A DNA stretch of 64,000 nucleotides from Alviniconcha marisindica. Its lineage: Eukaryota; Mollusca; Gastropoda; Provannidae. The notes beneath the pieces are model-generated. The model saw only the letters and a list, made by a program, of their open reading frames with translations. It ran no database searches and was not told the origin of the DNA. The position numbers and the translations under genes are program-made. The number at the start of each line of letters is the position of its first letter. The stretch's first letter is position 1. The stretch is taken from positions 803,501 through 867,500 of the forward strand of contig JABMCL010000190.1 of assembly GCA_018857735.1 (NCBI GenBank). The letters run 5' to 3'. Positions 1-11,657 of this stretch are shown here, one piece after another.

Positions 1-255
1 TGGTTCATGTATCTGTTTATTTTTTGCTTGGAAAAGAATTGGAAGAGAGAGAAAGAATCCAGCATCATTTTTTTGCCAGTAGTTGGGTTTTGTCCATTTT
101 ATTGATGGAGCTGAAACAGTAAAACTTCAATTGTGTTCAGTTCTGTGTTCATTTGTTTGGTTTTCTGTGCCTACCATCCGGTAGCCACACTCAGACTGGT
201 AAAGGGAACAGCAGGCTTTTGTTCATTTTGATTTTGTTTGCTCCCTCTCCACCAG

Positions 256-444
256 GAAATGGACCGTAAGATGGCGTGGGCTTTGCTAGAATCTGAGTAC
301 GAGGAACAGGGTCAGTCGATTGAGTGTGGCTGCTGCTTTGCGGAGCAGCCCTTTGAGAACTTGGTCCAGTGCTTCGAAGGGCACCTCTTCTGCTGTCAGT
401 GCCTTCTGGGATATGCTCGTGAAGCCATTTATGGTTCTGGAAAG
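256..444 (+). CDS. RNF216: RNF216 exon: RING1
   Basis: Starts after CCACCAG at 255 with GAA ATG GAC and ends in ...GGAAAG before GTCAGT. It is 189 nt, phase 0 at both ends, 63 residues. It holds the full RING1 cysteine/histidine set: CxxC in ECGCC, then CFEGHLFC and CCQC. An upstream exon must exist because the full-length family protein is much longer. Confidence 0.92.
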
Positions 445-2712
445 GTCAGTGTTGTGTGTGCATGTGATGTTGAGTTGAGATTTTGTGTTGCACATTTTGG
501 GGAGTAAGGTAAATGTTTGCCTAGTAACAGTAGTAAGTGAGCAAGTACAGCTGTTTTGTGTATGTACAGTACTGTGAGGATGCATGTTTACATCAAAATG
601 TGGTTTGTATATTGAGTTATTGTGTTTTGTGTGCTTATTTCATAGTATAACTGTCATGGTTGACTGGGCAGAAAAATAAAAATTAATCCTTTCCTTTCTT
701 TGTTTCATGTTACTAGTTAGTGTGAACAGAGAATATTTTTTCTTTCTCTCCTTTCAGCACAGAAATCATTACCATAAGAAGTAGTGGAAAGTTAAATTCC
801 TAGAAGTTTGAGAAACTGCCCCCCCCCCCACCCCCATTTTTCTTTTCTTTTTATTTTTGATGTGGAGGGGCAGTTGAACCCCCCAGTTGATCTAAACTCT
901 TGAAAGAGGGACTCCACCATTACAGTGACTGTGTGGCTGTAATGAATTGACAGTGTCTGTGTAATCTGGATGGTCTTACACCTTTGAAGTTGTGCAAGTT
1001 TTGAAGTTGATGTGGCTGTGGCTGTGTTGACTGTGTTGCAGCTCAGTCTTGCTTGCATGACAGAAGACTGTGACTCCACCTTCCCCAAAAGTGAGTAACT
1101 TGAATATTCTTACAGTGAGACACTGTTAGACTTGGAGCCATGAGATGTGATTTGTACACTGGATTTAAGAGTGTGGGGCTTTGATCAGCATTGAAGCTGG
1201 TGCAGCAAGCCTACATATTTGTTTTTCATGTTGGGCTGTGTGAATCACTGAATCTTTTTAGCAGGGTATCAGTGAAGGGTGACCTGGTTTAAATGTACAA
1301 GGTTGCTGATTTATTTTCATGGAAAGTAGAGAAATTCTGGCCTGTACTTATGATTTGATAGAGACATGATCCTTGTCAGCTCATTTCATGTTACATCTGC
1401 CCCCATCATATGTCTGGCGCTAAGCAAGCATATCTGTACTCTTCTCATCCCCCTCAATGTGCATTTGCTTATAAGTTAGAATTTGATCGTCCTGAGGCGA
1501 CCCTGTGCTGTTGACAAGACATTAAAATTCAACTACTGTCTAACTCTGTGTCCACAATGTTTCAGGTCAGTTGGTGAAAGCGCTGCCGGATGATGTTATC
1601 CAGAAGTATGAAGAGCGTTTGGCGGAAGAAAATCTCAACAAAGCAGCCATGCCGGATCTTGTCAGGTACAGACGCCAGAGATAAAAGGATGCAGGAAAGT
1701 TTTGTGAGGTGAAAGTGTGGGTGCATGCATGTGCGTGCGTGTGCTTGCTATTGGGCAATTAAGTGAAGCTGATTTGCACAAGTGAATGCCCTTTGTAATC
1801 TTTCCTGAAAGGTCGCAGCTGCCACCTCCAGGCTGACTTCTGAGCAGGTGTTGTTTCACGCAGTGTATAACAATGGAAGTTGAACCTAGAACTGCAAAGC
1901 AATACAAATGCCACTCCTGCTGCGTTTGCAAGAATTACAGTTGATGGAGAATGGAAATAAGGTCTCTGCATCGTTTCCTGTCTGACCAGAAGATCACAAG
2001 TGCGTGATTTTATTTTTATTTTTTAGCATCCTATAGCACAAGCATCAAGTTCTTGCTTGTTGTCAGACACACTCTATGGGCCTTCAGAAATGCCCTTGAG
2101 GTTGGCATTGTAAACTTCACGAATTCACTGTCACCGCTTTCCATTGTCAAAAGAGTACACACCTGAACTAAAAACAGCCAAGGGACTTAAGCGATGCCCA
2201 GTAAAAGTCGAGGGAGTTAACAACCCCACCTGAACCACCCAATAATTATGTGTGCTGGTGTGCATGTGTGGTGAATCAAATGTATACCTAAGTATCTGCC
2301 TGTCAGGAATCGGCAGGTCTTGGAATACACTGCCTCATTGTGGTAGGGCTAGGTCTAACCTGGCGTGCACACATGGTGCGTTATGTATGGATGTCAAGAC
2401 TTGCATATGTTCCAGATGCCCCAAATGCAACCTTGCTGCTGTACTGGACTCGCGTGTGCAAAACTTCAAATGCCCCAACTCCAGCTGCAGGAAAGTGAGT
2501 TGTGGAAGAGATCTTTGAACTCTCTCTTTCACTCTTCTCAGCCATGTGTGTGTGTGTACATGTGCATGTTTTTTTTATTGGCATTGTGTTTGCATGCAAT
2601 CCTATGTGTGTGTGTGAGTGTTTATACACTGACATACTATGGAATGAACTGATATGTGGATGTGTCAACGTAGTGCACATTTCAAGTTCATTCCATACAC
2701 TAGATGCACATG

Positions 2713-2752
<40 letters not shown>

Positions 2753-5700
2753 TTCTCATATCATTTGAAGACAGTAAACTGACGGGGGTCAATGTGGATA
2801 TTGCCAACCTTAATGTTGCGATTATTCTTAAATGCTATTTTTCTTTCAAACCATGCCTGATGGTATTGATAATACTTGGTAATAACTTTATTGGTAATAC
2901 TGGCTTAGCTTTTGTTAGTTAATTTCAGGTTTGATGACCTTCAGTTTACTTCAAGGTCACAGCAATGGCAAATGGTTAATGGTTAAAGTTGTGAACCTCA
3001 CAGTGCCTGTCTGAGGTCACTGTGTGCCAAAGATTCAGTACAGGAGGGATTTTTATTTTTATTTTTTATGATCAAGTTCAGTCCATGGGTGAATGGTGTA
3101 CACAAACAGACAGAAACGTACATGTACAAAAGCATGAAACAGGTGAATGTTGTATGCAAATAGAAACATACGTACACAAAAGCGTAAAATATGTGTTTCT
3201 TGTTTACTGTTATTGTTGGGTCCAAAATCTTCAATTTCAAAAGGACAACTATCAGTGAGAGAGAGAATGCATATGTTGATATGGTTGCTAACATTTTTAG
3301 CTTTTATGACTTGGTATTATTTTGCTTCTGTAAATTCTCAGGAAACTTGCCGTGAAGTGCAAACAAGACTGGTCGGAGCACCGGGGCAAGACGTGTGATC
3401 AGCTAGAGAAAAAAGATGAGACCTCGCTCCGTACTGACTAGTGAGTTGTCGGCTTTCATCGTCACCTCTGTCAGCACACTGTCCTTTTTGTACAGTGCCT
3501 AGCTAATGCTAAGTGACTTAGTGTGGTTGATAGGATGTTAAAATCCAGTTACTAACCAACCAACCTAACTAACGTTAAGTGACCTAGTGTGGTTGATAGG
3601 ATGTTAAAATCCAGTTACTAACCAACCTAAATGTTAAGTGGCCTAGTGTGGTTGATAGGATGTTAAAATCCAGTTACTAACCAACCTAAATGTTAAGTGG
3701 CCTAGTGTGGTTGATAGGATGTTAAAATCCAGTTACTAACCAACCTAAATGTTAAGTGACCTAGTGTGGTTGATAGGATGTTAAAATCCAGTTACTAACT
3801 AACCAACCTAACTAACATTAATCTGCGTTCAGATTTGCCCAATCTTTTTATATTATTAGAACACTGACGGTGAGTGCTGCCCAGTTTACAATTTTATGAG
3901 GATTCTTTACACTGATTCATTTCATGTTAGGATTGATTTTGCAATCCAGCTGCAGTTTGATATGCCTGTTGTGTATCTGTGAATTTTGTGCAGGCTACTT
4001 GCAGCGTGTGGAGAGCAGAAGATGGCTGAATCATCTTGTAAAATACTGAATTTGTCAGGTGGTACATTGTATTCTTTCACACTCATAGGTGGTGAAGATG
4101 ACATGCATGTGGCTGCGCTCACTAACACAGTGCTGATTTGACCAGTGTTGTTCTGTTGGGCAGTGAAGAAAAGATGACAGCAGCTCGTGTTCGCAGATGC
4201 CCTTCCTGCCAAGCCCAATTCTTCAAGGAGGAGGGCTGCAACAAGATGACCTGCCGATGTGGAGCCACCATGTGCTACATCTGTAGAAAACCACAGGTAC
4301 TGTAACTGTTAGTGGTTTTACGCTGGTTGAAAAATGTTCACATTTTTAAAATGTTCCCTTGAGTAAAGAGGGAGGCTGCAACAAGATGACCTGCCGATGT
4401 GGAGCCACCATGTGCTACATCCGTAGAAAGCCACGGGTGCTGTCACTGTTGTTGATTTTTACGCAGGTTGAAAAAATGTTTGCAGTCTTAGAACGTGCCC
4501 TTTAGTAAAGAGGAGGGCTGCAACAAGATGACCTGCTGAGAGGCAGGGCTTGGAGGTCAGTGTGGAACCATTGTTCTGTCGCTTGAAAAAGGGGCTTATT
4601 CCGAATATGCGCATGTTTTGTATTTTGTCATATTAAATTGGTGTTCCTTTTAACCTTTTATTCATTTGAAACTTTTGTTCTGATGTGACCAATAGCAAGT
4701 TGGCTTCATAGATAAATAGCTGTGAAGCAGACTATGAGATCATGAGGAACTAAAAATTTGAGATCCAAACACAAAAAGGTTCAAAAGAATGCTTATTTAT
4801 TATGACATGGATACACAATATGCAAATTTTCAGGGAAATCCCCTTCATCAAGCTACAAAACGTTTTGACAAAGGGGATTTCCCCGAAAATTTGCAAATTG
4901 TGTGTCTGTGTAATAATAAATAACCGTTCTTTTGAACCTTTTTGTGTTTGGATCTTGTTTTAGAACGTTAGCAGTCATTCTGTTTCAGATTATTTATTTC
5001 TTTTCCTTTTATTTAAACAAACAAAACTGAGAGTATTTGGCTTAAGAACTATCTGACGTTAGAGAAAATTTAATGCTGAGAAAAAGAAGGAACAATTAAA
5101 GCTGTGTAAAAATGATGAGGGTCACCATATAAAAACCGTTTGTGTGTGTGTGTGTGTGTCAGAGAAAAAGATGCATAAAATTAGCTTTGTAGCTGAGGAG
5201 GGCCTTGTGCAGTCCTTGTTTTTATTCACCTGAAACCTGTGGGAAGCCTGTTTAACTCTTCCTGTTGCTTTCAGATCTCGTACAAGCATTTCTGCCAACA
5301 TCCCAGAGACCCTGGCAAAGGCTGCACCGAGTGTACCAGTTGCTCTCTCTGGAGCAACCCAGATGTGAGTGGCTCTTTCTGTTTAGCATTGTACAGCTTG
5401 TTCGGCTGTTCAAAACAAAGCATGTTTTTTCATAGTATGAGACATATATATTTGCCTAATGAATGTTATAGTATGACACATATATATTTACCAAATGAAT
5501 GTATAATCATAAAATTGACACCCGAGATTTAAGTGAATCTGTGAAATTCTGCTGCAATTTTGTCCTTTTTTTGTTGTTGCTTATTTCTTTCAGTATTGAT
5601 CTCTGAATCTGCTCAGATTTGCTTCTTTATTCATTTGGTCTTAATTCATTGATTAGTCTTTGACTCAGTTTCCCTTCCATTTGTGTGTCGGGTTGTTTAC

Positions 5701-6803
5701 CTGTTGCTCCGTAGGTCTTTTTCATCTTGTGAATTTTGCTTGACCATCTGGTTGTTGGCCTGCTGCTCCATACCTTTGCCTATTTAAACTGTTGTTTAGG
5801 AAGATGAGAAGCGTGCTGTGGCTGAAATTCAGAAAGAGGCGCAGGAGAAGAGGAAAGAGAAAGGTAAGCAATTAATGGAATGAAATATGGTACCCATCAC
5901 CTTTCATGTGGTACACATCATCTTTCATATGGTACGCATCACCTTTCATGTGGTACACATCATCTTTCATATGGTACACATCCCCTTTCATATGGTGTGT
6001 ATCATCTTTTTTATGGTACACATCACAGTCGCCTTTCATATTGTACACGTCATCTTTCATGTGGTATGCAACACCTTTTATGTAGTACACATCATCTCTC
6101 CCAGGTTTTGTTGTTCTCTGCCGATACTTCTACAGCCAGTAAATGGGTGAAAGGAAATTGATTTGATCTCATCATGAACATGTATACATGTGTTCTGCAA
6201 TATCAGCATGATAGCTACCAGCAGCTGTGGATGTTTTGTTTTTTCCATGTGCTTGGAAACTCCCTTGTAGATGTATGACTTTCTTTTGAAACAATTAAGA
6301 TTTTGTTTTCTTCAGTGAGGTTTTCCTGTGTGCATTTTCAAAGCATATATCAAGCCAACAAGGTCAGCTTCTTGTTTTTGAAGCTTGCACCCTTTTCAGT
6401 ATTTAGGCTGAAATGGCTGAGCTCTGGCTTTTTTTTTATTTACCTAGGGAAAGAGACCTGTGGCATTTACAGGTGAAATGGATGTCCTGTTCTGGAAATG
6501 TGCGATGGAGCATAGTTGTCTCCCTTGACCTGATGAGCTACTGGCATTCACCTCGTCACCATCAACATCAAAGCTGTTCACGATATGACTAACGCTTTGG
6601 TATATCGGTCAATACACACTGGCTTAACTCCCTGATATCTTGGTCAACACACATTGTTTTCACAGCACCGTTTTTGCACCTAAGTCACAGTGCTTACCAG
6701 TATATTAAACACTATTTGCTTTTTTGTGTGTTTGACAGGCTTTTTAGATGACAAGGTCATTGGTGTACCAGAGGAGCCTCCAGCCAAGAAAAAGAAGTCT
6801 TAA
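256..6803 (+). CDS. RNF216: RNF216/TRIAD3-like RBR E3 ubiquitin ligase, C-terminal part (9 exons)
   Basis: Coding exons are 256-444, 1042-1090, 1566-1665, 2416-2494, 3342-3440, 4164-4296, 5275-5364, 5800-5863 and 6739-6803. They total 868 nt, which gives 288 aa plus stop if one surplus base in exon 5 is set aside. All introns are GT-AG and the junction phases agree except at exon 5. The protein reads RING1 ([18 protein letters not shown]), a linker, the IBR ([12 protein letters not shown], then ETC and the KC pair), the EEKMTAAR helix, RING2 with the GCNKMTC segment that holds the catalytic cysteine of RBR ligases, a HFCQHP motif, and a charged tail ending KKKKS. RBR enzymes pass ubiquitin from E2 to the RING2 cysteine and then to substrate. 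The order and wording match RNF216 rather than parkin or ARIH. The N-terminal part lies outside the window. Vertebrate RNF216 has a longer proline-rich C-terminus, absent here. Confidence 0.92.
1042..1090 (+). CDS. RNF216: RNF216 exon: RING1-IBR linker
   Basis: A 49-nt mini-exon between TTGCAG and GTGAGT. It reads [16 protein letters not shown] plus one base, matching the cysteine-containing linker after RING1 in RNF216. Phase 0 in, phase 1 out. It was found by phase and homology because no long ORF covers it. Confidence 0.85.
1566..1665 (+). CDS. RNF216: RNF216 exon: RING1-IBR linker helix
   Basis: 100 nt between TTTCAG and GTACAG, phase 1 in, phase 2 out. It encodes [20 protein letters not shown] and onward to MPDLVR, the helical linker of the family (a ...LPxxxxxKYYER... 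segment in vertebrates). Confidence 0.9.
2416..2494 (+). CDS. RNF216: RNF216 exon: IBR, first zinc ligands
   Basis: 79 nt between TTCCAG and GTGAGT, phase 2 in, phase 0 out. It gives [12 protein letters not shown] then [10 protein letters not shown], the first four zinc ligands of the IBR domain. Confidence 0.9.
3342..3440 (+). CDS. RNF216: RNF216 exon: IBR, second half, with one surplus base
   Basis: Bounded by TCTCAG and GTGAGT. Entry in phase 0 reads E-T-C-R, as the family expects, then hits a stop at GTG TGA. The +1 frame from 3355 reads [18 protein letters not shown] and on to LRTD, again family-like. The exon is 99 nt, whereas the neighbouring phases require 98. The simplest reading is one extra G at about 3354. 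It is either a sequencing or assembly error or a real frameshift; this window cannot tell which. Confidence 0.8.
3503..3822 (+). repeat. 59-67 bp tandem repeat, 5 copies, in RNF216 intron
   Basis: The core GTTGATAGGATGTTAAAATC recurs at 3525, 3592, 3651, 3710 and 3769. Spacings are 67, 59, 59 and 59 bp. Copies are nearly identical, so expansion is recent. Confidence 0.92.
4164..4296 (+). CDS. RNF216: RNF216 exon: RING2 with catalytic cysteine
   Basis: 133 nt between GGGCAG and GTACTG, phase 2 in, phase 0 out. It encodes [16 protein letters not shown], then [15 protein letters not shown] and [11 protein letters not shown]. The cysteine of GCNKM is the expected thioester-forming residue. Its 3' part and donor are tandemly duplicated in the intron just downstream. 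Confidence 0.93.
4226..4540 (+). repeat. Tandem copies of RNF216 RING2 exon end plus donor and intron
   Basis: A unit of about 140 bp starting at GGCTGCAACAAGATGAC occurs in the true exon (from about 4234), again from about 4373, and truncated from about 4516. The spacings are 140 and 142 bp. Copy 2 keeps the exon end and a GT donor (GTGCTG instead of GTACTG) but changes TGT to CGT, replacing a RING2 cysteine with arginine, and CAG to CGG. Copy 3 hits TGA after GACCTGC and diverges. Copies 2 and 3 lack an acceptor, so they look like dead pseudo-exon ends. Confidence 0.9.
4575..4672. mobile_element. Half copy of fold-back element family A
   Basis: From CTTGAAAAAGGGGCTTATTC to AACCTTTTATTCATTTG. 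It resembles the right arm of the intact hairpin at 4761-4955 and the copy at 32072-32165. It has diverged and has no matching left arm. Confidence 0.6.
4761..4955. mobile_element. Fold-back (MITE-like) element, family A, intact hairpin
   Basis: About 195 bp bounded by AGATCCAAACACAAAAAGGT and its reverse complement. The arms are about 95 bp and pair with few mismatches; the GGGGATTTCC / GGAAATCCCC blocks face each other across a short centre containing CAAAACGTTTTG. No ORF. No target-site duplication is evident by eye. It lies in the RNF216 intron between exons at 4164 and 5275. Confidence 0.85.
5275..5364 (+). CDS. RNF216: RNF216 exon: post-RING2 Cys/His segment
   Basis: 90 nt between CTTTCAG and GTGAGT, phase 0 at both ends. 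It encodes [15 protein letters not shown] then [12 protein letters not shown], matching the conserved HFCQHP...CSLW segment that completes the zinc-binding RING2 extension. Confidence 0.92.
5800..5863 (+). CDS. RNF216: RNF216 exon: charged helix
   Basis: 64 nt between TGTTTAG and GTAAGC, phase 0 in, phase 1 out. It encodes [20 protein letters not shown], a charged helix seen at the same place in the family. Confidence 0.88.
5887..6097 (+). repeat. 21-bp minisatellite in RNF216 intron, about 10 copies
   Basis: Monomer TTTCATRTGGTACACATCATC. Because 21 is a multiple of 3, the array is open in several frames on both strands. Those ORFs are composition artefacts, not genes. Confidence 0.92.
6739..6803 (+). 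CDS. RNF216: RNF216 last coding exon
   Basis: 65 nt after TTTGACAG, phase 1 in, ending at TAA 6801-6803. It encodes [20 protein letters not shown]. The lysine run could be a nuclear or membrane-proximal basic tail; this is inference only. Confidence 0.85.
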
Positions 6804-7767
6804 GTGATTCTGAGTCCACTCCTAACTCAAAGTGGAATGGGTTGTGAGACAGCCATTGGCCGGTGAACTCATCATGGGATCGTCAGTTGACTGTGGAAGA
6901 AATTTATTCTGTCACTGCAAAGTCTTTGGCATTATGCTGCAGGCCTGCAGAAGTTAAATGTTTCCACTGGCTCACTGTACTAGTGTATATGAAAATCCAC
7001 CAGTCCACTAGCCCGAAGAAATTATTACCCTCTCCCTTGCCCCAGCTGTTGTGAAAAACAATTTTCTTGTACATATATAATGACTGGCTTAGTTTATGGT
7101 TGTCTCTTGTGATTACGGTTTCGGTGTGACGTTACGTATCAACATTTGAAGCTAAATTCGTGGGACCGTTTCTCCTGAGCAGTTTGGTCACAAGACACCA
7201 GGGCTGGGAATGACTGTTACCAAGTGAAATCTCGACTTACTATGTTAAGTTTTGGCTGGATTTTCATTGTGACGTGTAGTTAATCTTTGTCAAGGCCTGA
7301 TATGAGATAGAGTGATTTGTTTTGCTCCATTTTGTTTGTTTGTTTGTTTTTTGTTTCAACTTGTTGGTTCTTGTAGATTAAGGGGCGGTGTGTGGATATA
7401 AATACAGGTTTGCAGTCTTGGAGAGTGCTTCAAAGTCCTCTGTTTTGAAAACGCCTTTTCGGGGCCTTGAAAGTCTTTTAATTTTGAAAATGCCTTTTCA
7501 GGGCTTTGAAAGCCCTTCAAGATCAGTCAGAACTAGGCACAGTACTTGAAAAACCTTGAAATTCAGATTGGGGTTACTCTGCAGAGTGTCTTGCTCCTGT
7601 CTCTGATCCTGCTGTTTCTTTGAGACAGATCTTTTAGTGAGAAAGATGACTTTCCCTGACTTACACTAATGATATCCCTGTCTTGCTGTTCCTAGTCCTA
7701 CTTCAGTCCAGTATAATCAACATACACATTTTCTGTTTTTCTTTTAAAAGTAGGTTTTTTGTTTGTT

Positions 7768-7772
<5 letters not shown>

Positions 7773-7826
<54 letters not shown>
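7773..7826. repeat. (CT)n microsatellite
   Basis: About 54 bp of CT dinucleotides with one phase break, in the presumed RNF216 3'UTR. Confidence 0.95.
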
Positions 7827-8425
7827 GCCTCTCTCTAATTTGGTTAGATCCTTCAAAACAAAAGAAAAAAGTCCTTTGAAATTACTTGGAAAGTCCTCAA
7901 GTTTTGTCTCCCAAAACCTGTGTAAATCCTGTAAATGTGATCTATTCTGTGAGAGCCTGAACTGTGATATGCAGGGCTAGTTCTTGTGTAGGCCTGGCCT
8001 TTGCAAGTTCCATCTTAAGGGTGCTTATCTGCATCTGGAACGGTGGAAGCCAGAGTAGCTTTTGGTGAAGATCTTATACTTAATTTCCTGTACGTTACAA
8101 TCAAGGGTCACACAGGAATCTGTCTACTAGTACTTCCTGCCAGCTACGTGTTCTACCACGAGGTCACTGAGGAGTCTGCTGATTTTATCTGTGAGTGTGC
8201 AGGGCTCAGTGTTGGCACTGCTGTGGCTGAAACTCGAGTTCCTACTTTTTCTTAGAGACAGTTTGTGTAAAATCTTTCAAGCGTTACATGATGATAAGCT
8301 CCATTGTGGTTTTCAACTATTCATACCACTTTCAGTGACCCTGACCTTGTTTGAAGGTGAAGGTGGTGGTGGCTAATTTGCGCTGTAAGTTGTTTCTCTT
8401 GACAAGGATTGAATAGGCTGAGCTC

Positions 8426-8431
8426 AATAAA
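8426..8431 (+). terminator. Candidate RNF216 polyadenylation signal
   Basis: AATAAA followed within 30 bp by a GU-rich stretch (CTGTGTGATTGT). It lies 1.6 kb after the RNF216 stop. Later hexamers at 9367 and 10310 are alternatives. Confidence 0.35.
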
Positions 8432-9628
8432 ACTGTGTGATTGTCACAGTCCTGGACATGGTCATGTATAATTCTTTTACTGATTTTGGTAGGCACAAGT
8501 AGTAAACAGAAATAACAGACAATACATTTTTTGAGTTTGTCAGTAATGGAAACATGAAAACAATGACTTGAAAAAAGGTGAAACCAGTTAAAATGTCAAC
8601 AAATGCCTTTAAAAAAAAAAAATGAAAAAGGCTCAGTCTGATAGTGTGCATAGAGTGTAGTCCTCTGAGCTTATCAGAACCAGAGTAAAATTTGATAGCT
8701 CTGAAAGTTGATGTATCTTTTTTTCTTTTTTGTGGTGGTGGTGGGGGGCGCTCTCAGCATATAATGTGTACCTGAGTTTTCCCGTCACGTTGTGCTAAAA
8801 TGTGCCATTTTTTCAGAACTTTTTCATATTTTGGGGAATTTGCAGACATCGACTGTGACCATGTGTAGTGCTTGACTCTGCATCAGAAATAATCATTTTT
8901 CAGCAGGAGATGTAGAAAAGTTGCGATGCAGTTGTGAAGTGGATATGTATTTTTTAGTGCCTAGACATTTGAAAGTTAGGAAGAGTAAAAAATTTGTGGG
9001 ATTTTTTATGCTAAATCAACAGTGAGGTTCACTTGCACGTTTTTGTTTGACATTATTTTTCCAGTTTTGTTGCTTGGTTCTTACATCACTAGAGTAGGTA
9101 GAGTTTATGCTTGAGTGGACGCAAAACTGGAACAATGATAATTCAAATGCAAATGAAAGTTAAACTAACAAGATTTCTTTGACTCTTTTGTGATCCAGTA
9201 GTGTCAAGAGAGTAGAGAGTACATGTAAATGCAGTTTGATTTTTGTATTTGATTACATGTGAGGGGAAAGAAAAAAGGTTGTGTGATGCTACCAAAGGTT
9301 GTGTAGTAGTTCCTTACATGTATGCGGGTGATGTGTATGCATTTCCTGTGCTCAGGATGCTGATGCAATAAACTTTATCCACCCATCCTGTCCCCCTTTC
9401 TGCAGTATTAGAAAAAAAATGTTTTGCCAAATTTGTCTTTCAACATTGTACGTGAAATAAGGTAGATGTGTGTGTTTTGTGTGTGTATTTGGGTTTGTTT
9501 GTGTGTGTGTTGGGGGGGGGGGGGGGGGGGGGGGATACAAGAGATTTATCAAAATATTTTGAGTTGTTATACGTTTTGGTTTTGTTTCAGCTCTTTTGAG
9601 CTTTTGTTCTGAAAGTTCTCTTGACATA

Positions 9629-9640
9629 ATGCTGCTGCTG

Positions 9641-9696
<56 letters not shown>
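9629..9696. repeat. CTG/CTA trinucleotide run
   Basis: Begins with four CTG triplets, then about 19 CTA triplets. The poly-leucine ORF across it is a repeat artefact. Confidence 0.95.
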
Positions 9697-9698
<2 letters not shown>

Positions 9699-11514
9699 AC
9701 TACTACAACTGCCACTGCTGTTTGCTACCAAGTTGCTTGGTTTTGAAATATAATCAAAACCTTGAAAGAAAATGGCACAATTAGTCTACTCTTCTATGCA
9801 TCATTTTACCTAACATGCTCATTTTACATGACACTGTCCATAGTTATATGCTTGGACTCATCAAAAGCCCACTACAAATCTGAGGAATTTGTCGCTGAAA
9901 TCAGGGAAATGATATCCAATATTATGAAAAGAGTGGAACAATTATTTAGCTATATGTGTGCACACACATACAAATGAGAGAAGAAAAGAAACAAATATAA
10001 AGATGCAAGAAAAGAAGAGTTCAGCTACTGAAAGTGTCACTGGGCTTTTTATTGAGTTTGGACTGTAAACTGTAATGATTATAGTCTGCCTGGCTGTTGC
10101 TCAAACCTTAAGCGTGAGATGTATTTGAGACCAAAAAAAAGTTGAACTGTGTGGTCAAAAGGTTGAAAATGAAAGTGTTATTTCTCTGCAAATTCTCTTC
10201 ACATTGTGCATTGCTGCAAATGTGAACATCACACATATGATGGTATATATATGTTGCTTTGGTATATATAGTAAAGGGATGTGATTTAGTTTAGACCAAA
10301 AAAACAACAAATAAAACTGTCATGTTTTTTCTTCTTTCTTTCTTTTTGTTGTTGTAATATTGATTTAAAAACACAAGATCCCTGAATATTTGCATGGTAG
10401 CAGTCTATTAACTGAGATTTACCCATTGCAAGCCAAATAATTACCGTAACCTTAGTTTAATTTAGTGTCATTTTATTAGAAAATTTACTGGGGCACAATA
10501 AAAACAGTAATCTTTTGATTCTTTGAGGATGTGCATATATGCAACTTTTTTCTTTTTTTGGGGGGTGGGTGGGGGTGAGGGGGGGTGATCCTTAATTTAA
10601 GTCAAGGTCACCAACATCTGTATAACTGGGTATGTTCAGTTTGCTGTAGTGTCTTGTTCAGTTGAGATTATCACCATGCAAAGTTTGAAATTTATATCTC
10701 ACTTGGTGTCAAAAAGGTGAAGAAGAAGAAAGCCATTAAATAATGGTTTTATCTAGTTCCAAACATAATATAAATTATTGCAGTTGTATATATATATAAT
10801 GTCAGCCTTTATATGCATGTATATAATAGAACAGAATGAAAAGGCTTTAATTGTTCAGAAACAAAGTTCACAATGAGTAGTTGACACCATGTTGAACATG
10901 TGCAAAAGCACATTTTGTCAAGAACGGGCTATAAATTCAATAAAGAAAACGGCACTTCCATTACAGCATCTGTTTTAATGTAATGGTGTTAGCATTGCAC
11001 AGTTAAATGCAACAGTAAAAAATACACATCTGAGGTTTAGCATGTCGATTGTGACAGTTTTTGAAATGGAAAATCTTTAGGAACTTCCAGATTCATGAAA
11101 CACTGAGAAGACTGAATGACCAATCAAGCAAAAACAAAATAATAATAATGGACATTTATCATGCGCTCATCAACGCCCTGAGCGCTCACATGGTACATAT
11201 TAACCTAAATATGATATTCTATACACATGTAGAGCATAGTCCTACAAAATGATTTACATAAAGTATATATATAAAAAATATGCACTACAAACACACACAC
11301 ACACACACACAAAATATGTGAAGAATGTCACAATAAAACAAGAGCCTTGTTTTCAGCAATTTTTCTTTTCAAAATAAATAGAAAGAAGAAGAAAACTGGT
11401 CGATTTTACCAGAGACGACACTTGCTGTAGTATCTCTGTAGTAGCTATCTCTGATGTCATAGACGCCAAACAAGAAGCTGGCCAGTGCTCAAACAAAAAT
11501 CGTCCAACGAAACA

Positions 11515-11520
11515 GCCAAT
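11515..11520 (+). promoter_or_regulatory. CCAAT box candidate upstream of TMEM72
   Basis: AGCCAATCAAAAC lies about 140 bp upstream of the TMEM72 ATG. The spacing and the extended CCAATCA core fit an NF-Y site in a TATA-less promoter. No TATA box is visible nearby. Confidence 0.35.
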
Positions 11521-11657
11521 CAAAACGGAAAGAGCGGAGACCTCGAGGTGCAACTGCTTCCGGTGCACGTTGTTGCCCTAGTTGCTGCTCGAGCCTGCAT
11601 GTGCGCGTGGCGCAAAGTTCGAGAGGAAAACTTGAAAGATATGATAAAGTTTTCGGC

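Larger units (their letters stand above)
6804..11657 (+). other. RNF216 3'UTR and intergenic stretch before TMEM72
   Basis: No gene is recognised. The + strand is T-rich from the stop to about 9.6 kb, as expected of a 3'UTR. AATAAA hexamers occur at 8426, 9367, 10310 and 10939. The one at 8426 is followed by ACTGTGTGATTGTC, a GU-rich stretch, and is the first good poly(A) candidate. Also present: a CT run (7773-7826), poly-G (about 9511-9533), and CTG then CTA triplets (9629-9696). Confidence 0.5.

Noticed and set aside
3303..3398. ORF through RNF216 exon 5 in the uncorrected frame
   Set aside because: Stops at TGA soon after; only its first four codons match the family.
4381..4440. Second functional RING2 exon of RNF216
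   Set aside because: No acceptor site, a zinc-ligand Cys changed to Arg, and a weak donor; a duplicated exon end.
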